From Fictibacillus halophilus (GTDB lineage Bacteria > Bacillota > Bacilli > Bacillales > Fictibacillaceae): a DNA stretch of 64,000 nucleotides. The DNA lies in contig NZ_JAEACF010000001.1 of assembly GCF_016401385.1 (NCBI RefSeq), positions 2,418,001 to 2,482,000 of the forward strand, given 5' to 3'. The notes under the pieces were generated by a model. It made no database searches, was not told where the DNA came from, and was given only the letters and a program-made list of their open reading frames with translations. This document shows, in pieces, positions 1-9,516 of the stretch (its first letter is position 1; every line of letters begins with the position of its first letter). Made by a program: the position numbers and the translations under genes.

Positions 1-1
1 C

Positions 2-712
2 AGTCATGCTGAAATTCCAGCAACTCCAAAAAAGGAAGAGAAGCCAGCTGAAAGACCAGTTAAGAGCGAGCAAGAAAAACATGTGAATAACCCTGCTACT
101 TCTGGTGGAGAGCAGGACAAGAATACACACAAAGCACCTACTAAGAGTACACCTGTGGTCACTGCACCAAAGGAAGAGAAACACAAACAGGAACTACCTA
201 AAGAGGATAAGCCTAAATCAGAAGTACCAAAAGAAAACATCCCTAAAGAAGCACCGAAGGAAGAGACTCCTAAGGTAGAAACGCCTAAAGAAAAACCTAA
301 AGAGGAAACTCCTAAAGAAGAGACTCCTAAAGAAGAGACTCCTAAAGAGGAAACTCCTAAAGAAGAGGCTCCTAAAGAAGAGACTCCTAAAGAGGAGACT
401 CCTAAAGAGGAGACTCCTAAAGAAGAGACTCCTAAAGAACATTGGATTTATATTGAAATTATTATTGATGGGATCATAATAGAAGTCCGCATTAAAGTAA
501 CATCAGATGTTACTGATGCTGAATTAAAACAACAAGCATTAGCCACTTATCATCAAAATGCTTCACAAGAACATTCATGCCTTACACCAACTTCAGCATT
601 CACTCAAGAAGTTGAGCAATCTGCTACTTCTGAAGAGCTACAACAAACTAAAGAGAATGAAGTTGGTTCTGACCCAGCCATTGAGGAACCACTTTTAGAA
701 CAAGCTTCATAA
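2..712 (+). CDS. Lys/Pro/Glu-rich repeat protein, 5' end outside window
   Basis: The frame is open from the first bases of the window, so this is the 3' part of a longer gene; the GTG at 83 has no Shine-Dalgarno site and is probably internal. The visible part is hydrophilic and built from PKEET/PKEEA pentapeptides, the most regular run lying at about 296-438. A non-repetitive tail begins near HWIYIEII (a short beta-rich, hydrophobic stretch) and ends in an acidic Glu/Gln/Ser region. There is no membrane segment or sorting motif in the visible part. I do not recognise the family; low-complexity Lys/Glu/Pro proteins are often surface- or spore-associated, but nothing here proves that. A terminator follows directly. 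Confidence 0.75.
   Translation, partial: SHAEIPATPKKEEKPAERPVKSEQEKHVNNPATSGGEQDKNTHKAPTKSTPVVTAPKEEKHKQELPKEDKPKSEVPKENIPKEAPKEETPKVETPKEKPKEETPKEETPKEETPKEETPKEEAPKEETPKEETPKEETPKEETPKEHWIYIEIIIDGIIIEVRIKVTSDVTDAELKQQALATYHQNASQEHSCLTPTSAFTQEVEQSATSEELQQTKENEVGSDPAIEEPLLEQAS
296..438 (+). repeat. In-frame 15-bp tandem repeat encoding PKEET
   Basis: About nine consecutive 15-bp units of the form CCTAAAGAAGAGACT, differing mainly at synonymous A/G positions and at one T-to-A residue change. Because the unit is a multiple of three, copy-number change would alter protein length without a frameshift. Confidence 0.9.
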
Positions 713-720
713 TGAAGTGA

Positions 721-756
721 CCCCAGGACTAAGACTAGTCTTGGGGTTTTTGTTTA
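721..756 (+). terminator. Intrinsic terminator of the repeat-protein gene
   Basis: Ten-base-pair stem (CCCCAGGACT paired with AGTCTTGGGG, one G-T wobble), six-base loop, then a T tract. Confidence 0.9.
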
Positions 757-815
757 TATTCCGTATAGACACCTAACGTTTATGGCTATAGTGATAATAG
801 GAGGAGAGTGTTTGT

Positions 816-1583
816 ATGCGGTCTATTTACTATGCTTATCTAAGAATGCCGATGCTGGTTCGCCTTGCCATTATTCTTTTTAGCATTCTAGTTTCAAGCG
901 CTGTTTTAGCTCACCTCTTAGAGAAAGAAACATTCCCAACTATATTTGAAGGATTCTATTGGGCAGTGATTACGGCAGGCACAGTTGGATATGGCGACTT
1001 CACTCCGGAATCAACTCAAGTAAGGATACTTGCTATTTTCCTTGTATTCATCGGCGCGTCCTTTTTTGCCTTTTTAACGGTCCACTTGGCAAGTTCTGTT
1101 GTTAAAAGAGAAAATCGTTTTTTCGAGGGGAAAAGTATGTATAAAAACAAAGATCACTTTATTATAGTCGGATGGAATGAAAGAGCTAGACATACCATAC
1201 AAGCTCTCAAAGATAAACTCAAATCGAATCATATCGTTCTAATCGATGAGTCTTTAAAAGAAAACCCATTATATGTAGAAGGCATCCATTTTATTCATGC
1301 AAAGCCTAGTGAAGATCAAACGTGGAAGATGGCTCATGTTCAACAGGCACATACCATCCTTATTACGGCTGATGCAAACTTAAAGGAGTATGAAGCTGAT
1401 ATAAACACCATTCTCTCCATTCTAACAGCTAGAGGCTTAAATTCCACAGTATCTATTCATGCAGAAGTATTAACAACAGAGCAAACTACAAACGCCAAAC
1501 GCGCTGGTGCAGATCATATTATACACACGTCTAATCTTGCTTCAAAAGCGATGGTATCTAACCTTGTGAAAGAGATCTTATAA
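816..1583 (+). CDS. yugO: Two-TM potassium channel with RCK (TrkA-N) domain, YugO-like
   Basis: Potassium channel of the MthK/YugO type. Membrane helix 1 covers about residues 13-33, the pore loop carries the selectivity filter TVGYGD at 56-61, and helix 2 covers about 70-95. A cytoplasmic RCK nucleotide-binding domain begins near residue 113 (FIIVGW). In B. subtilis YugO carries K+ efflux and electrical signalling in biofilms. At 255 residues this copy is shorter than the B. subtilis protein (about 328) and appears to lack most of the C-terminal RCK subdomain. A strong AGGAGG-type site precedes the ATG. No mstX-like gene is visible upstream. The gene converges on yugN with a shared terminator. 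Confidence 0.9.
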   Translation: MRSIYYAYLRMPMLVRLAIILFSILVSSAVLAHLLEKETFPTIFEGFYWAVITAGTVGYGDFTPESTQVRILAIFLVFIGASFFAFLTVHLASSVVKRENRFFEGKSMYKNKDHFIIVGWNERARHTIQALKDKLKSNHIVLIDESLKENPLYVEGIHFIHAKPSEDQTWKMAHVQQAHTILITADANLKEYEADINTILSILTARGLNSTVSIHAEVLTTEQTTNAKRAGADHIIHTSNLASKAMVSNLVKEIL

Positions 1584-1584
1584 G

Positions 1585-1618
1585 AAAAACAGATAGCCAC
1601 TAGGTCTATCTGTTTTTT
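1585..1618. terminator. Bidirectional terminator between yugO and yugN
   Basis: CAGATAG at 1590-1596 pairs with CTATCTG at 1606-1612, flanked by an A run and a T run, so it can end transcription from both convergent genes. Confidence 0.85.
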
Positions 1619-2021
1619 AATTTAAAACAGCTGTTTCTACCTTTTTCACTAAATCTTTGGCGATGCCAATCCACTTTTGATCAACCGTTGCATCGGGATC
1701 TTGTGGTTCTGAAAATTGATTAAAACTTCCTGAGATGTTCCCTGTTTCAGCATTATCATCAAGCCCTACCTGATATTTGTGAGCCAACAAAAAGGGTTCA
1801 CCAAATTGTATAGTCGTATCTTTTTTATCTAACTGTCCATCGATAGCTTTAAAAGGAATTCTTAAGAACGTGTATCCCACTTCATCATCAAGCTTATAAT
1901 CAAAATATCCATGATCATAATCCCAGTTTCCTCCGTAAGAGAAGCCCAAACCTTTCAATACATCTTCAGCTTCATTCAGTGCACAACACTCATTTTCAAG
2001 ACTGCTTTTTATCGGTTTCAT
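1617..2021 (-). CDS. yugN: YugN-like family protein
   Basis: 134-residue soluble protein matching the YugN-like family in length, in a Trp/Tyr/Asp-rich centre (GGNWDYDHGYFDYK) and in position between yugO and pgi. The function is unknown. The start is ATG at 2021, about ten bases after an AGGAAGG site; an upstream in-frame GTG at 2030 sits almost on that site and is unlikely to be used. The gene shares a convergent terminator with yugO. Confidence 0.85.
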   Translation of the reverse strand: MKPIKSSLENECCALNEAEDVLKGLGFSYGGNWDYDHGYFDYKLDDEVGYTFLRIPFKAIDGQLDKKDTTIQFGEPFLLAHKYQVGLDDNAETGNISGSFNQFSEPQDPDATVDQKWIGIAKDLVKKVETAVLN

Positions 2022-2101
2022 GATCGTCACCCCTTCCTAATCTATTTCTTAGCGTTTCCAAATCAAGATAAGATTATTTGAGCTTTATTTTAGAAAAATA
2101 T

Positions 2102-2138
2102 AAAAAAACCTGACTCAACGATTGCTGAAGTCAGGCTT
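2102..2138 (-). terminator. Terminator of pgi
   Basis: CCTGACT/AGTCAGG stem (2109-2115 and 2129-2135) followed on the minus strand by a run of T. Confidence 0.85.
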
Positions 2139-2148
2139 TTAAAAATGA

Positions 2149-3498
2149 TTATAGACGTTTTTCTAATTCTTCTTTTTCTTTTTCAAATCCAGGTTTACCT
2201 AGTAAAGCAAACATGTTCTTCTTGTATGCTTCTACTCCTGGTTGATCGAATGGGTTTACACCTAACAAGTATCCACTCACCGCACATGCTTTTTCAAAGA
2301 AGTAGACCATATAACCAAAATGATAAGGTGTCATTTCAGGAATACTTACAACTAAGTTAGGAACTCCACCATCGGTATGAGCAAGCATCGTTCCTTGGAA
2401 AGCTTTTTTGTTAACAAAGTCCATCGTCTGACCTGCTAAGAAATTAAGTTTATCCAAATTCTGATCATCTTCTTCAATCGTGATTTCTTCACGTGCTTGA
2501 TCTACGTATAACACGGTTTCAAATAAATCACGACGACCTTCTTGAACGTATTGTCCCATTGAGTGAAGATCTGTAGTAAAGTCCACTGATGCTGGATAGA
2601 TCCCTTTGTAGTCTTTCCCTTCACTTTCACCGTAAAGCTGTTTCCACCATTCAGACACATAGTGAAGACCTGGCTCGTAGTTTACCATTAATTCGATGGT
2701 TTTGCCTTTATTATAAAGAGCGTTACGAACAGCAGCATATTGATAAGCTTGGTTCTCTGCAAGGTTTGGATTGTTGAAGTCAGCTGCAGCTTCTTTCGCA
2801 CCGTTCATCATCTCTTCAATATCCACTCCACTTACTGCGATCGGTAATAGACCAACAGCAGTTAGCACTGAATAGCGTCCACCAACATCATCAGGAATAA
2901 TAAAGGATTCATAACCCTCTTCGTTCGCAAGTGTTTTTAATGCACCCTGAGCTTTGTCAGTCGTTGCATAAATACGTTTACGCGCCTCATCTTTTCCGTA
3001 TTTTTCTTCTAAGAACTTTCTAAAGATACGGAACGCGATCGCTGGTTCAGTCGTTGTCCCAGATTTAGAAATTACGTTTACAGATACATCTTTATCTTTT
3101 AATACATCAAAAAGTTCTTTGACATATGTTGAAGAAATGTTCTGTCCAGCAAAGAATACTTGAGGAGTCTTGCGGTCTTCTTTTGCTAAAAGGTTATAAA
3201 AGGAATGATTTAACATTTCAATCGCTGCACGTGCTCCTAAGTAAGAACCACCGATTCCAACAACGATCAATACATCAGAATCACTTTTAATTTTTTCCGC
3301 ACTTTTTACGATACGGCTAAATTCTTCACGGTCGTAGTTTTCAGGAAGGTCAACCCAGCCAAGAAAGTCATTCCCTGCACCTGTTTTTTCATGAATTGCT
3401 TCATGAGCCGTTTTTACCGCACCTGTCAGATAATCTACTTCATGCTGACCAATAAAAGAAAGGGCCTTGCTATAATCAAAACTAAGCTTTTTTGTCAT
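2149..3498 (-). CDS. pgi: Glucose-6-phosphate isomerase
   Basis: Interconverts glucose 6-phosphate and fructose 6-phosphate in glycolysis and gluconeogenesis; cytoplasmic. At 449 residues it matches the short Gram-positive form. Visible landmarks are GIGGSYLG (81-88), the phosphate-binding SKSGTTTEP (144-152), the first family signature around GGRYS (206-210) and the second around [13 protein letters not shown] near the C-terminus. A near-perfect AGGAGG site lies just upstream of the ATG. The gene is monocistronic with its own terminator, and its yugN-pgi neighbourhood is conserved in Bacillus. Confidence 0.98.
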   Translation of the reverse strand: MTKKLSFDYSKALSFIGQHEVDYLTGAVKTAHEAIHEKTGAGNDFLGWVDLPENYDREEFSRIVKSAEKIKSDSDVLIVVGIGGSYLGARAAIEMLNHSFYNLLAKEDRKTPQVFFAGQNISSTYVKELFDVLKDKDVSVNVISKSGTTTEPAIAFRIFRKFLEEKYGKDEARKRIYATTDKAQGALKTLANEEGYESFIIPDDVGGRYSVLTAVGLLPIAVSGVDIEEMMNGAKEAAADFNNPNLAENQAYQYAAVRNALYNKGKTIELMVNYEPGLHYVSEWWKQLYGESEGKDYKGIYPASVDFTTDLHSMGQYVQEGRRDLFETVLYVDQAREEITIEEDDQNLDKLNFLAGQTMDFVNKKAFQGTMLAHTDGGVPNLVVSIPEMTPYHFGYMVYFFEKACAVSGYLLGVNPFDQPGVEAYKKNMFALLGKPGFEKEKEELEKRL

Positions 3499-3605
3499 AT
3501 GTAAGCCTCCTAGAACATCATTATTCTTTCACTTTATACAAGTACAAGGACCAAATCAAGAAACCAGACAAATGTAATCGGTTTCTTTGCAAAAGACGAA
3601 ATATT

Positions 3606-3656
3606 CAAAAAGCAGCCATATAAATAGAAGGGCGACTCCCCTCTTTTTATATGGCT
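3606..3656 (-). terminator. Terminator of the alcohol dehydrogenase gene
   Basis: Perfect 11-bp arms AGCCATATAAA (3614-3624) and TTTATATGGCT (3646-3656) with a short inner GGG/CCC pairing, then GCTTTTTG on the minus strand. Confidence 0.8.
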
Positions 3657-3708
3657 AACCATTTCATACATTTACATCAAATGAAAATCAATTTTCAAGA
3701 ACAAATTT

Positions 3709-4872
3709 TTACAAAGACATTCTTAAAATGTTTAATACGTCTTCTTTATTTTGCTTCTTAAAGTTCCCAAACTCACCTCTTGCCATTGCTTTATCTGCAA
3801 TAAGGTCCAGTTTGGAATCATCAATATCATAGTCCTTAAGAGCATTAGGAGCTCCAAGAGACGTCCAGAACGCAGAAAGACGATCAATTCCTTCAAGAGC
3901 TACTTCTTTATCCGATTTACCTTCTGTATCAACGTTAAACACTCGAACAGCAAGCTGCTTAAAGCGAGCAACATTCGTATCCACATTATGTCTCATCCAG
4001 TTAGGGAATAGGATAGCTAAGCCGCCAGCATGCGGAATATCATAGACTGCTGAAACCGCATGTTCAATATTATGACTTCCCCAATCACCTCGAACACCCA
4101 TTTGAAGTGTACCGTTTAATGCCATCGTTCCGTTGTAAAGAATTGTTTCACGCAACTCATAGTTCTCAAGATCATTTAGAAGCTTAGGTGCGGTTTCCAT
4201 TACTGTTAGTAGAATAGATTCTGCAAAGCGATCTTGTAGTGGTGTGTTTGTCGCGTTATGGAAATATTGTTCGAATACGTGCGACATCATATCAACAATT
4301 CCATAAATCGTTTGATCTTTAGGTACTGAGAACGTATAAGTCGGATCTAAAATTGAAAATTTAGGGAACACAATTGGACTACCCCAACCATACTTCTCTT
4401 GCGTTTCCCAGTTCGTAATAACTGAACCTGAATTCATTTCAGATCCAGTTGCAGCAAGCGTAAGAACTGTTCCAAAAGGAAGTGCATCTTCTACTTGAGC
4501 TTTTAAAGTAATGATATCCCAAACATCCCCGTCATATTTCGCCCCAGCTGCAATTGCCTTTGTGCAGTCAATTACACTTCCGCCACCAACGGCTAATAAT
4601 ACATCGATGCCTTTTTCTTTACAGATTTCTACACCCTTGCGAACTGTAGACACTCTAGGGTTCGGTTCCACACCTGAAAGCTCACTAACCTCTGCATCCA
4701 TCTTATTTAGCTCATTCATGACTTCATCATACAAACCGTTTCGTTTTATGCTTCCTCCACCGTAAACTACGAGGACTTTTTTTCCGAATTTCCCTAATTC
4801 GTCCTTTAGCGTTTGAATTTGATTTTTACCAAATACTAATCGAGTTGGATTGTAATATATATATTCGTTCAT
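3709..4872 (-). CDS. yugJ: Iron-containing NAD(P)H-dependent alcohol (butanol-type) dehydrogenase, YugJ/YugK
   Basis: Group III (iron-type) alcohol dehydrogenase reducing aldehydes to alcohols with NAD(P)H. The dinucleotide-binding GGGSVID lies at 96-102, and the metal ligands expected in the family are Asp194, His198, His267 and His281 (DMMSH and [15 protein letters not shown] segments). The length of 387 residues is typical. The start is ATG at 4872, eight bases after AAGGAG; the in-frame TTG just before it is less well placed. B. subtilis has two paralogues here (yugJ, yugK) and only one is visible. A sigma-A-like promoter lies upstream. Confidence 0.93.
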   Translation of the reverse strand: MNEYIYYNPTRLVFGKNQIQTLKDELGKFGKKVLVVYGGGSIKRNGLYDEVMNELNKMDAEVSELSGVEPNPRVSTVRKGVEICKEKGIDVLLAVGGGSVIDCTKAIAAGAKYDGDVWDIITLKAQVEDALPFGTVLTLAATGSEMNSGSVITNWETQEKYGWGSPIVFPKFSILDPTYTFSVPKDQTIYGIVDMMSHVFEQYFHNATNTPLQDRFAESILLTVMETAPKLLNDLENYELRETILYNGTMALNGTLQMGVRGDWGSHNIEHAVSAVYDIPHAGGLAILFPNWMRHNVDTNVARFKQLAVRVFNVDTEGKSDKEVALEGIDRLSAFWTSLGAPNALKDYDIDDSKLDLIADKAMARGEFGNFKKQNKEDVLNILRMSL

Positions 4873-4905
4873 CAAAATCTCTCCTTCTTACTTCGTTTAA
4901 TCCGT

Positions 4906-4934
4906 ATTATGTGGGACATGAAATGTAATGTAAA
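4906..4934 (-). promoter_or_regulatory. Predicted sigma-A promoter of the alcohol dehydrogenase gene
   Basis: On the minus strand, -35 TTTACA and -10 CATAAT are separated by 17 bases, placing transcription start near 4899, about 27 bases before the ATG. Confidence 0.55.
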
Positions 4935-5068
4935 GTAATTAGCTTACCGAATACTAGCATGTGTTTTATTTCTTTGTTTCATGCTACATAATTGGGGAAT
5001 GAATAAATAAAGGCAATAAAAGACACCCTAAAGAAGCTTGTCTATTCATATAAAGAGGAGGAAATGAC

Positions 5069-5305
5069 ATGAGTGGATTACAGCGATTCGCACTTGCTTT
5101 GGTTATCATTGGAGCTATAAATTGGGGTCTGATTGGATTCTTTCAATTCGATTTAGTGGCCGCTATTTTTGGAGGTCAAGACACCGCTCTTGCCCGAATC
5201 GTTTATGGCTTAGTAGGTCTTTCAGGTCTATATTGTTTAACATTATTGTTTAAACCTTCTGAAGAACTTAGTCGTGAAGGCCATACAGAACATAATCGTG
5301 TATAA
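5069..5305 (+). CDS. yuzA: DUF378 two-helix membrane protein, YuzA-like
   Basis: 78-residue protein with two membrane helices (about residues 6-24 and 43-62) and the GAINWGLIG motif typical of DUF378. The function is unknown. The GAGGAGG site is ideally placed. A hydrophilic, charged tail follows the second helix. It converges on yugI. Confidence 0.88.
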   Translation: MSGLQRFALALVIIGAINWGLIGFFQFDLVAAIFGGQDTALARIVYGLVGLSGLYCLTLLFKPSEELSREGHTEHNRV

Positions 5306-5312
5306 TTTTATA

Positions 5313-5345
5313 TAAAAAAAAACCTCTCAATCGAGAGGTTTTTTA
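5313..5345. terminator. Bidirectional terminator between yuzA and yugI
   Basis: AACCTCTC (5321-5328) pairs with GAGAGGTT (5333-5340) over a four-base loop, with A and T runs on either side. Confidence 0.9.
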
Positions 5346-5765
5346 TTACTTTTTAAGGCGCTTGTTTAGTTGAGCCTGACGATCTGTAGACTCTTTCAAC
5401 CAGTCTTTAAGTTTTGCTTCAAGAGTGTTGAAACCTTTGTTAGCGTCTTGATTGCTTGTGTTGCTCTTTTTGTTATTGTTGTTGAATCCACCAGGACGGC
5501 GTTCTTTTTTAGGTGCAGGAGCTGGAGCTTCCTGTGTTTGTCGGATGGACAGTGAAATTTTCTTGCTGTCTTCGTCAACAGAAAGAACCTTTACTGACAC
5601 AACGTCACCAACACTCAATGCATCGTTAATATCTTTAACGAAACCATGTGAAACTTCAGAGATGTGTACAAGACCTTGTACATTATCATTTAATGCAACG
5701 AACGCACCAAAAGGCTTAATGCCTGTAACTTTACCTTCAACAATGCTACCTACTTCAAAATTCAT
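5346..5765 (-). CDS. yugI: S1 RNA-binding domain protein (general stress protein 13 family), YugI
   Basis: A single S1 domain occupies residues 1-75 (GSIVEGKVTGIKPFGAFV, then HISEVS and ISLSIR), followed by a basic, Asn/Lys-rich linker and a C-terminal Leu/Lys helix. This is the YugI/GSP13 architecture, associated with ribosomes or RNA in B. subtilis. 139 residues against about 130 in B. subtilis. AGGAG precedes the ATG. Molecular role beyond RNA binding is not shown by the sequence. Confidence 0.92.
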   Translation of the reverse strand: MNFEVGSIVEGKVTGIKPFGAFVALNDNVQGLVHISEVSHGFVKDINDALSVGDVVSVKVLSVDEDSKKISLSIRQTQEAPAPAPKKERRPGGFNNNNKKSNTSNQDANKGFNTLEAKLKDWLKESTDRQAQLNKRLKK

Positions 5766-5845
5766 GAAAACACTCCTAACTATTTTTTAACCTGTTAAGT
5801 ATAACATAACTAAATCGTACAAGCAAAACTAATAAAGAGAGTGTT

Positions 5846-7762
5846 TTATTGACTTGAGACCGTCATTTCAAGAATTTGATCATGCTTCGGTGTCAGGTCT
5901 TCACCAAAGCGATAGGTTTTCTCAATATTTATTTGATGCCATAGCATGAACATGAGTACTGTCCATATTTTTCTGCTATAATCCCCTCTGCCACTACGGT
6001 GCCCTTCCAATAGATCCAATACCACATCTTTATTAAGATATTGTTCGGTATGGCTCGTATGGATGAGGTGTTTAGCCCAATCGTACATCTCATTTTTTAA
6101 CCAATGTCGAATTGGAACAGGGAATCCTAATTTACGGCGATGCAGCACAGAATCAGGAACGATTCCGTTCATCGCTTCTCTTAAGGCGTATTTTGTTGTT
6201 CCATTCGTAACTGTAAGACTAGGGTGCAATCTTGAAGCAACATCGAATACTTCTTTATCCAGGAAGGGTACCCTTAGCTCTAACGAATGAGCCATTGTCA
6301 TCTTGTCAGCTTTAACGAGGATATCGCCTCTCATCCAAGTATGCAGATCAATATATTGCATTTTATGAACATCGTGAAAAGCTCTCGCTTGATCATACAA
6401 TGGCTTTGTTACATTTTTGTAGTTGTAAGCAGGTCGATATTCTTTTAAGAGCTTACTTTTTTCATTCTCTGAGAACATTTTCGCATTACCAATGTATCGC
6501 TCTTCAATTGTCATACTTCCACGCTGCACGAAGCTCTTCCCTTTAACACCTTCAGGCAAAATGCTCGCAATGGCTGCTAGTCCTTTTGCAACACCTTTGG
6601 GCAATGTAGAAAGATGTCTTAATGAGTGAGGCTCATGATAGATGTTATATCCTCCAAACAACTCATCAGCGCCTTCACCTGAAAGTACAACCGTCACGTG
6701 TTTTGCTGCTTCGCGTGCGACAAAATACAGAGGAACTGCTGCTGGATCAGCTACTGGATCATCCATATGCCAAATAATTTTTGGAAGTTCTTTTATAAAT
6801 TCCTGGGGTTTAACGAGATAGTGGATATTCTCAACATTTAATGCAGCCGCAGTTTGAACAGCCACATCGATCTCACTAAACCCTTCTCTTTCGAATCCAA
6901 CCGTAAACGTTTTTAGCGATGGATGCAGTTCACTTGCTAAAGCGACGATTGCACTGGAGTCTATTCCTCCAGACAGGAAAGCCCCTACTGGAACGTCAGA
7001 ACGCATATGAACTTTTACTGAATCACGCATAACAGAACGAATTTCCTCTTTCGCTTCTTCAAGCGTCATGTTACTAGGTTTAAAACTAGGCTTCCAATAC
7101 GAATGAATCGAAATGGGTCTGCCAGCTTTTTTTACAAAATAATGGCCAGGTTCAAGCTTTTTAATTCCCTTTGTTAAGGTCATAGGCTCCGGCACGAATT
7201 GATATGTTAGATAATGGTGAAGTGCTTCAGCATCGACTACTTGTTTTTCCTTAACAACCGTAATACTTTTCTTTTCGGAAGCACAGTACAAACCTTCCTC
7301 ATCCTCTAGATAGAAGAAAGGTTTGATCCCAAAACGGTCTCGTGCCCCATAAAGCTCTTTCTTTTCTTTATCCCAGATTAAAAAACCAAACATTCCTCGA
7401 AGTTCAGTAAAAGCTTTTTCTCTTCTATCGCTAAATAAAGCAAGAATAACTTCAGTATCTGAGTGTGTTTTAAAACGATAACCTTTTTCTTCTAAGTCTT
7501 TTCTTATTTCAACATAATTATATATTTCACCGTTAAAGATAATCCAATAGCGGTCATCCTCGTATGAAAGGGGTTGTTTACCACTTTCGATATCAATGAT
7601 GCTCAGGCGGCGAAATCCAAAACGAACATATTGATCTACAAAATGACCACTATCATCTGGACCTCTATGAGTAATGATATTTGTCATATTGATTAGTTGT
7701 TCAGTTTCTTTTTGTTCTACCGTCTCAGGCGCGTTTAACATATATCCAATAAAACCGCACAT
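5846..7762 (-). CDS. asnB: Asparagine synthetase (glutamine-hydrolysing)
   Basis: Makes asparagine from aspartate, glutamine and ATP. The N-terminal class II glutaminase must begin with the catalytic Cys at residue 2, so the ATG at 7762 (MCGFIGY) is the start, nine bases after GGGGAGG; an upstream extension of the frame is not real. Glutamine-pocket motifs HRGPDD (32-37), FNGEIYN (76-82) and SDTEV (101-105) are present. The C-terminal synthetase domain carries the ATP-binding SGGIDSS (264-270) and SGEGADELFGGY. The 638-residue length and sequence pattern are closest to B. subtilis AsnB rather than AsnO or AsnH, judged from memory. Monocistronic. Confidence 0.95.
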   Translation of the reverse strand: MCGFIGYMLNAPETVEQKETEQLINMTNIITHRGPDDSGHFVDQYVRFGFRRLSIIDIESGKQPLSYEDDRYWIIFNGEIYNYVEIRKDLEEKGYRFKTHSDTEVILALFSDRREKAFTELRGMFGFLIWDKEKKELYGARDRFGIKPFFYLEDEEGLYCASEKKSITVVKEKQVVDAEALHHYLTYQFVPEPMTLTKGIKKLEPGHYFVKKAGRPISIHSYWKPSFKPSNMTLEEAKEEIRSVMRDSVKVHMRSDVPVGAFLSGGIDSSAIVALASELHPSLKTFTVGFEREGFSEIDVAVQTAAALNVENIHYLVKPQEFIKELPKIIWHMDDPVADPAAVPLYFVAREAAKHVTVVLSGEGADELFGGYNIYHEPHSLRHLSTLPKGVAKGLAAIASILPEGVKGKSFVQRGSMTIEERYIGNAKMFSENEKSKLLKEYRPAYNYKNVTKPLYDQARAFHDVHKMQYIDLHTWMRGDILVKADKMTMAHSLELRVPFLDKEVFDVASRLHPSLTVTNGTTKYALREAMNGIVPDSVLHRRKLGFPVPIRHWLKNEMYDWAKHLIHTSHTEQYLNKDVVLDLLEGHRSGRGDYSRKIWTVLMFMLWHQINIEKTYRFGEDLTPKHDQILEMTVSSQ

Positions 7763-7992
7763 TTTCCAGTTCCTCCCCAAAAAACAGTTCAAATGTCCAC
7801 TTTTCATTTATTAAACCAAGTTAACTAATTGGTTTTCCAGAATATTAATTAATTCCCTTTATATGTGAATGAACTTCTCTATTATAACTCCGGCAATTCC
7901 ATACTTCACTACTTTTTTGTTAATAAAATGAAAAACAAGAAATCTGTACTATATTTGTCGAGAAAAGCGATTTAAAAGTTACAATAACCTTT

Positions 7993-9375
7993 CTAAATCA
8001 TTGAATTCGGGTCTAAGATTCGGTCAGCTTCTTCTTTAGATAAGATTTTTTTTGATACAAGAACTGCTTTTAATGTCTGACCGGTTTCAAAACTTTCTTT
8101 TGCTACAGCAGCTGCTTTTTCATATCCAATGTGAGGATTCAGTGCGGTTACAAGTGAAAGACTCTGCTCGAGCCAATTTTGAATATTCTCTTCATTAGCT
8201 TTAATACCTTTTAAACATCTTTCTGTAAATATTGAGATTCCGTTACTTAAGATCGTGATGGATTGAAGCACATTAAAACCAATTACAGGCATCATTGCAT
8301 TGATCTCTAGCTGACTTCCGATTGCTGCTGTAGATACACATGCATCATTGCCTATCACTTGTGAACAGATCATATACATATTTTCTAATATGACTGGGTT
8401 GATCTTGCCTGGCATGATTGATGATCCTGGCTGAACAGCGGGCAGCGTGATCTCTGCCAATCCTGTTCGAGGACCACTGCTTAACAATCTAAGATCACTT
8501 GATATTTTTATAAGGTGAACAGCTAGTTCTTTTAAATGGCCGCTTACTCGAATCGCTGCATTCGTATTCTGCATAAACGCATATGTATTGTCACTTTGTG
8601 TAAACGGCAGATTCGTTTTTTGAGCGATCTGTTTGATGGCAAGTTGTGCATAATCAGGGTGAGCATTGATACCTGTTCCTACTGCATTTCCACCCAACCC
8701 CAAGGCATATAAAGAGTTCTCCGAGTGTTCTAGAGCATGCTGTACCGACTCTAGAGTTCCTCTATAACCTTTGAATTCACTTCCTAATCGAATAGGAACA
8801 GCATCCTGTAAATGTGTTCTGCCTGCTTTTATAATCTCATGAAACTCCATTTCCTTTTCTCTTAAGACTTTATTCAGTCGGTTAAGGGCAGGATAAAGCC
8901 TTGTTTGAAGTTCAGATGCTACAGAAATCTGTATAGCTGTCGGAATGGTATCATTGGTAGATTGTGACATATTAACATCATCATTTGGATGAACAAGTGA
9001 ATAATCGCCTTTTTTCCCGCCTAATATTTCAGAAGCACGTGAAGCTAGAACCTCATTCATGTTCATATTTTGAGAAGTTCCAGCTCCCGCTTGATAGGCA
9101 TCTACAACAAATTGATCTCTCCACTCTCCGTTTATTACTTCATCAGCTGCTGAAATTATGGCATTCGCTTTTTCATCATTCAATGCCTTACATTCTTTAT
9201 TGGCGAATGCTGCACTAGCTTTGATAATGGCTTGTGCTTTTATGAAAGAGAACGGTAACCGAATACCGCTGATTGGAAAATTCTCAACCGCTCGTTGTGT
9301 TTGAGCTCCATAATATGCGTCTTTTGGGACCTTCACTTCTCCCAATGTATCTTTGGCAATTCGAAAGTTATCCAA
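7993..9375 (-). CDS. Class II fumarase/aspartase family lyase, probably aspartate ammonia-lyase
   Basis: Superfamily membership is clear from GSSIMPGKINP (317-327), the general-base segment GRTHLQDAVP (185-194) and HPNDDVN (129-135). Substrate is less clear. GAGTS (97-101) and QSTND (138-142) resemble aspartases, where fumarases usually have GSGTQ and QSSND. However MPGK, GTGINAHP and the C-terminal SLVTALNPHIGY resemble fumarase. I favour aspartase (aspartate to fumarate plus ammonia) but fumarase remains possible. The 460-residue length fits both. The start is TTG at 9375, eight bases after GAGGAGG; no ATG is near. Confidence 0.9.
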   Translation of the reverse strand: MDNFRIAKDTLGEVKVPKDAYYGAQTQRAVENFPISGIRLPFSFIKAQAIIKASAAFANKECKALNDEKANAIISAADEVINGEWRDQFVVDAYQAGAGTSQNMNMNEVLASRASEILGGKKGDYSLVHPNDDVNMSQSTNDTIPTAIQISVASELQTRLYPALNRLNKVLREKEMEFHEIIKAGRTHLQDAVPIRLGSEFKGYRGTLESVQHALEHSENSLYALGLGGNAVGTGINAHPDYAQLAIKQIAQKTNLPFTQSDNTYAFMQNTNAAIRVSGHLKELAVHLIKISSDLRLLSSGPRTGLAEITLPAVQPGSSIMPGKINPVILENMYMICSQVIGNDACVSTAAIGSQLEINAMMPVIGFNVLQSITILSNGISIFTERCLKGIKANEENIQNWLEQSLSLVTALNPHIGYEKAAAVAKESFETGQTLKAVLVSKKILSKEEADRILDPNSMI

Positions 9376-9484
9376 AATCCCTACCTCCTCAAGTATCCTT
9401 ACCTTCTGTATCCCCTTCTTAAAAAAGATGTAACCCTTTTCCAGTAATCGCTTACCTTTACTTACTCGACCACAACTTTACATA

Positions 9485-9516
9485 ACAAAAAAACCGCCAA
9501 TTTAGACGGTTTTTGT
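9485..9516 (-). terminator. Terminator overlapping the stop of the 82-residue gene
   Basis: AAACCG (9491-9496) pairs with CGGTTT (9507-9512) and is followed on the minus strand by seven T; the upstream gene's stop codon lies in the loop. Confidence 0.8.

Noticed and set aside
218..442. Antisense frame with repeated FFRSLL units
   Set aside because: Simple complement of the PKEET repeat; no ribosome site.
3573..3586. TGTAATCGGTTTCT as a cre site before pgi
   Set aside because: One mismatch at the last base but A/T-rich context, far from any promoter I can see, and catabolite control of pgi is not expected; left as chance.
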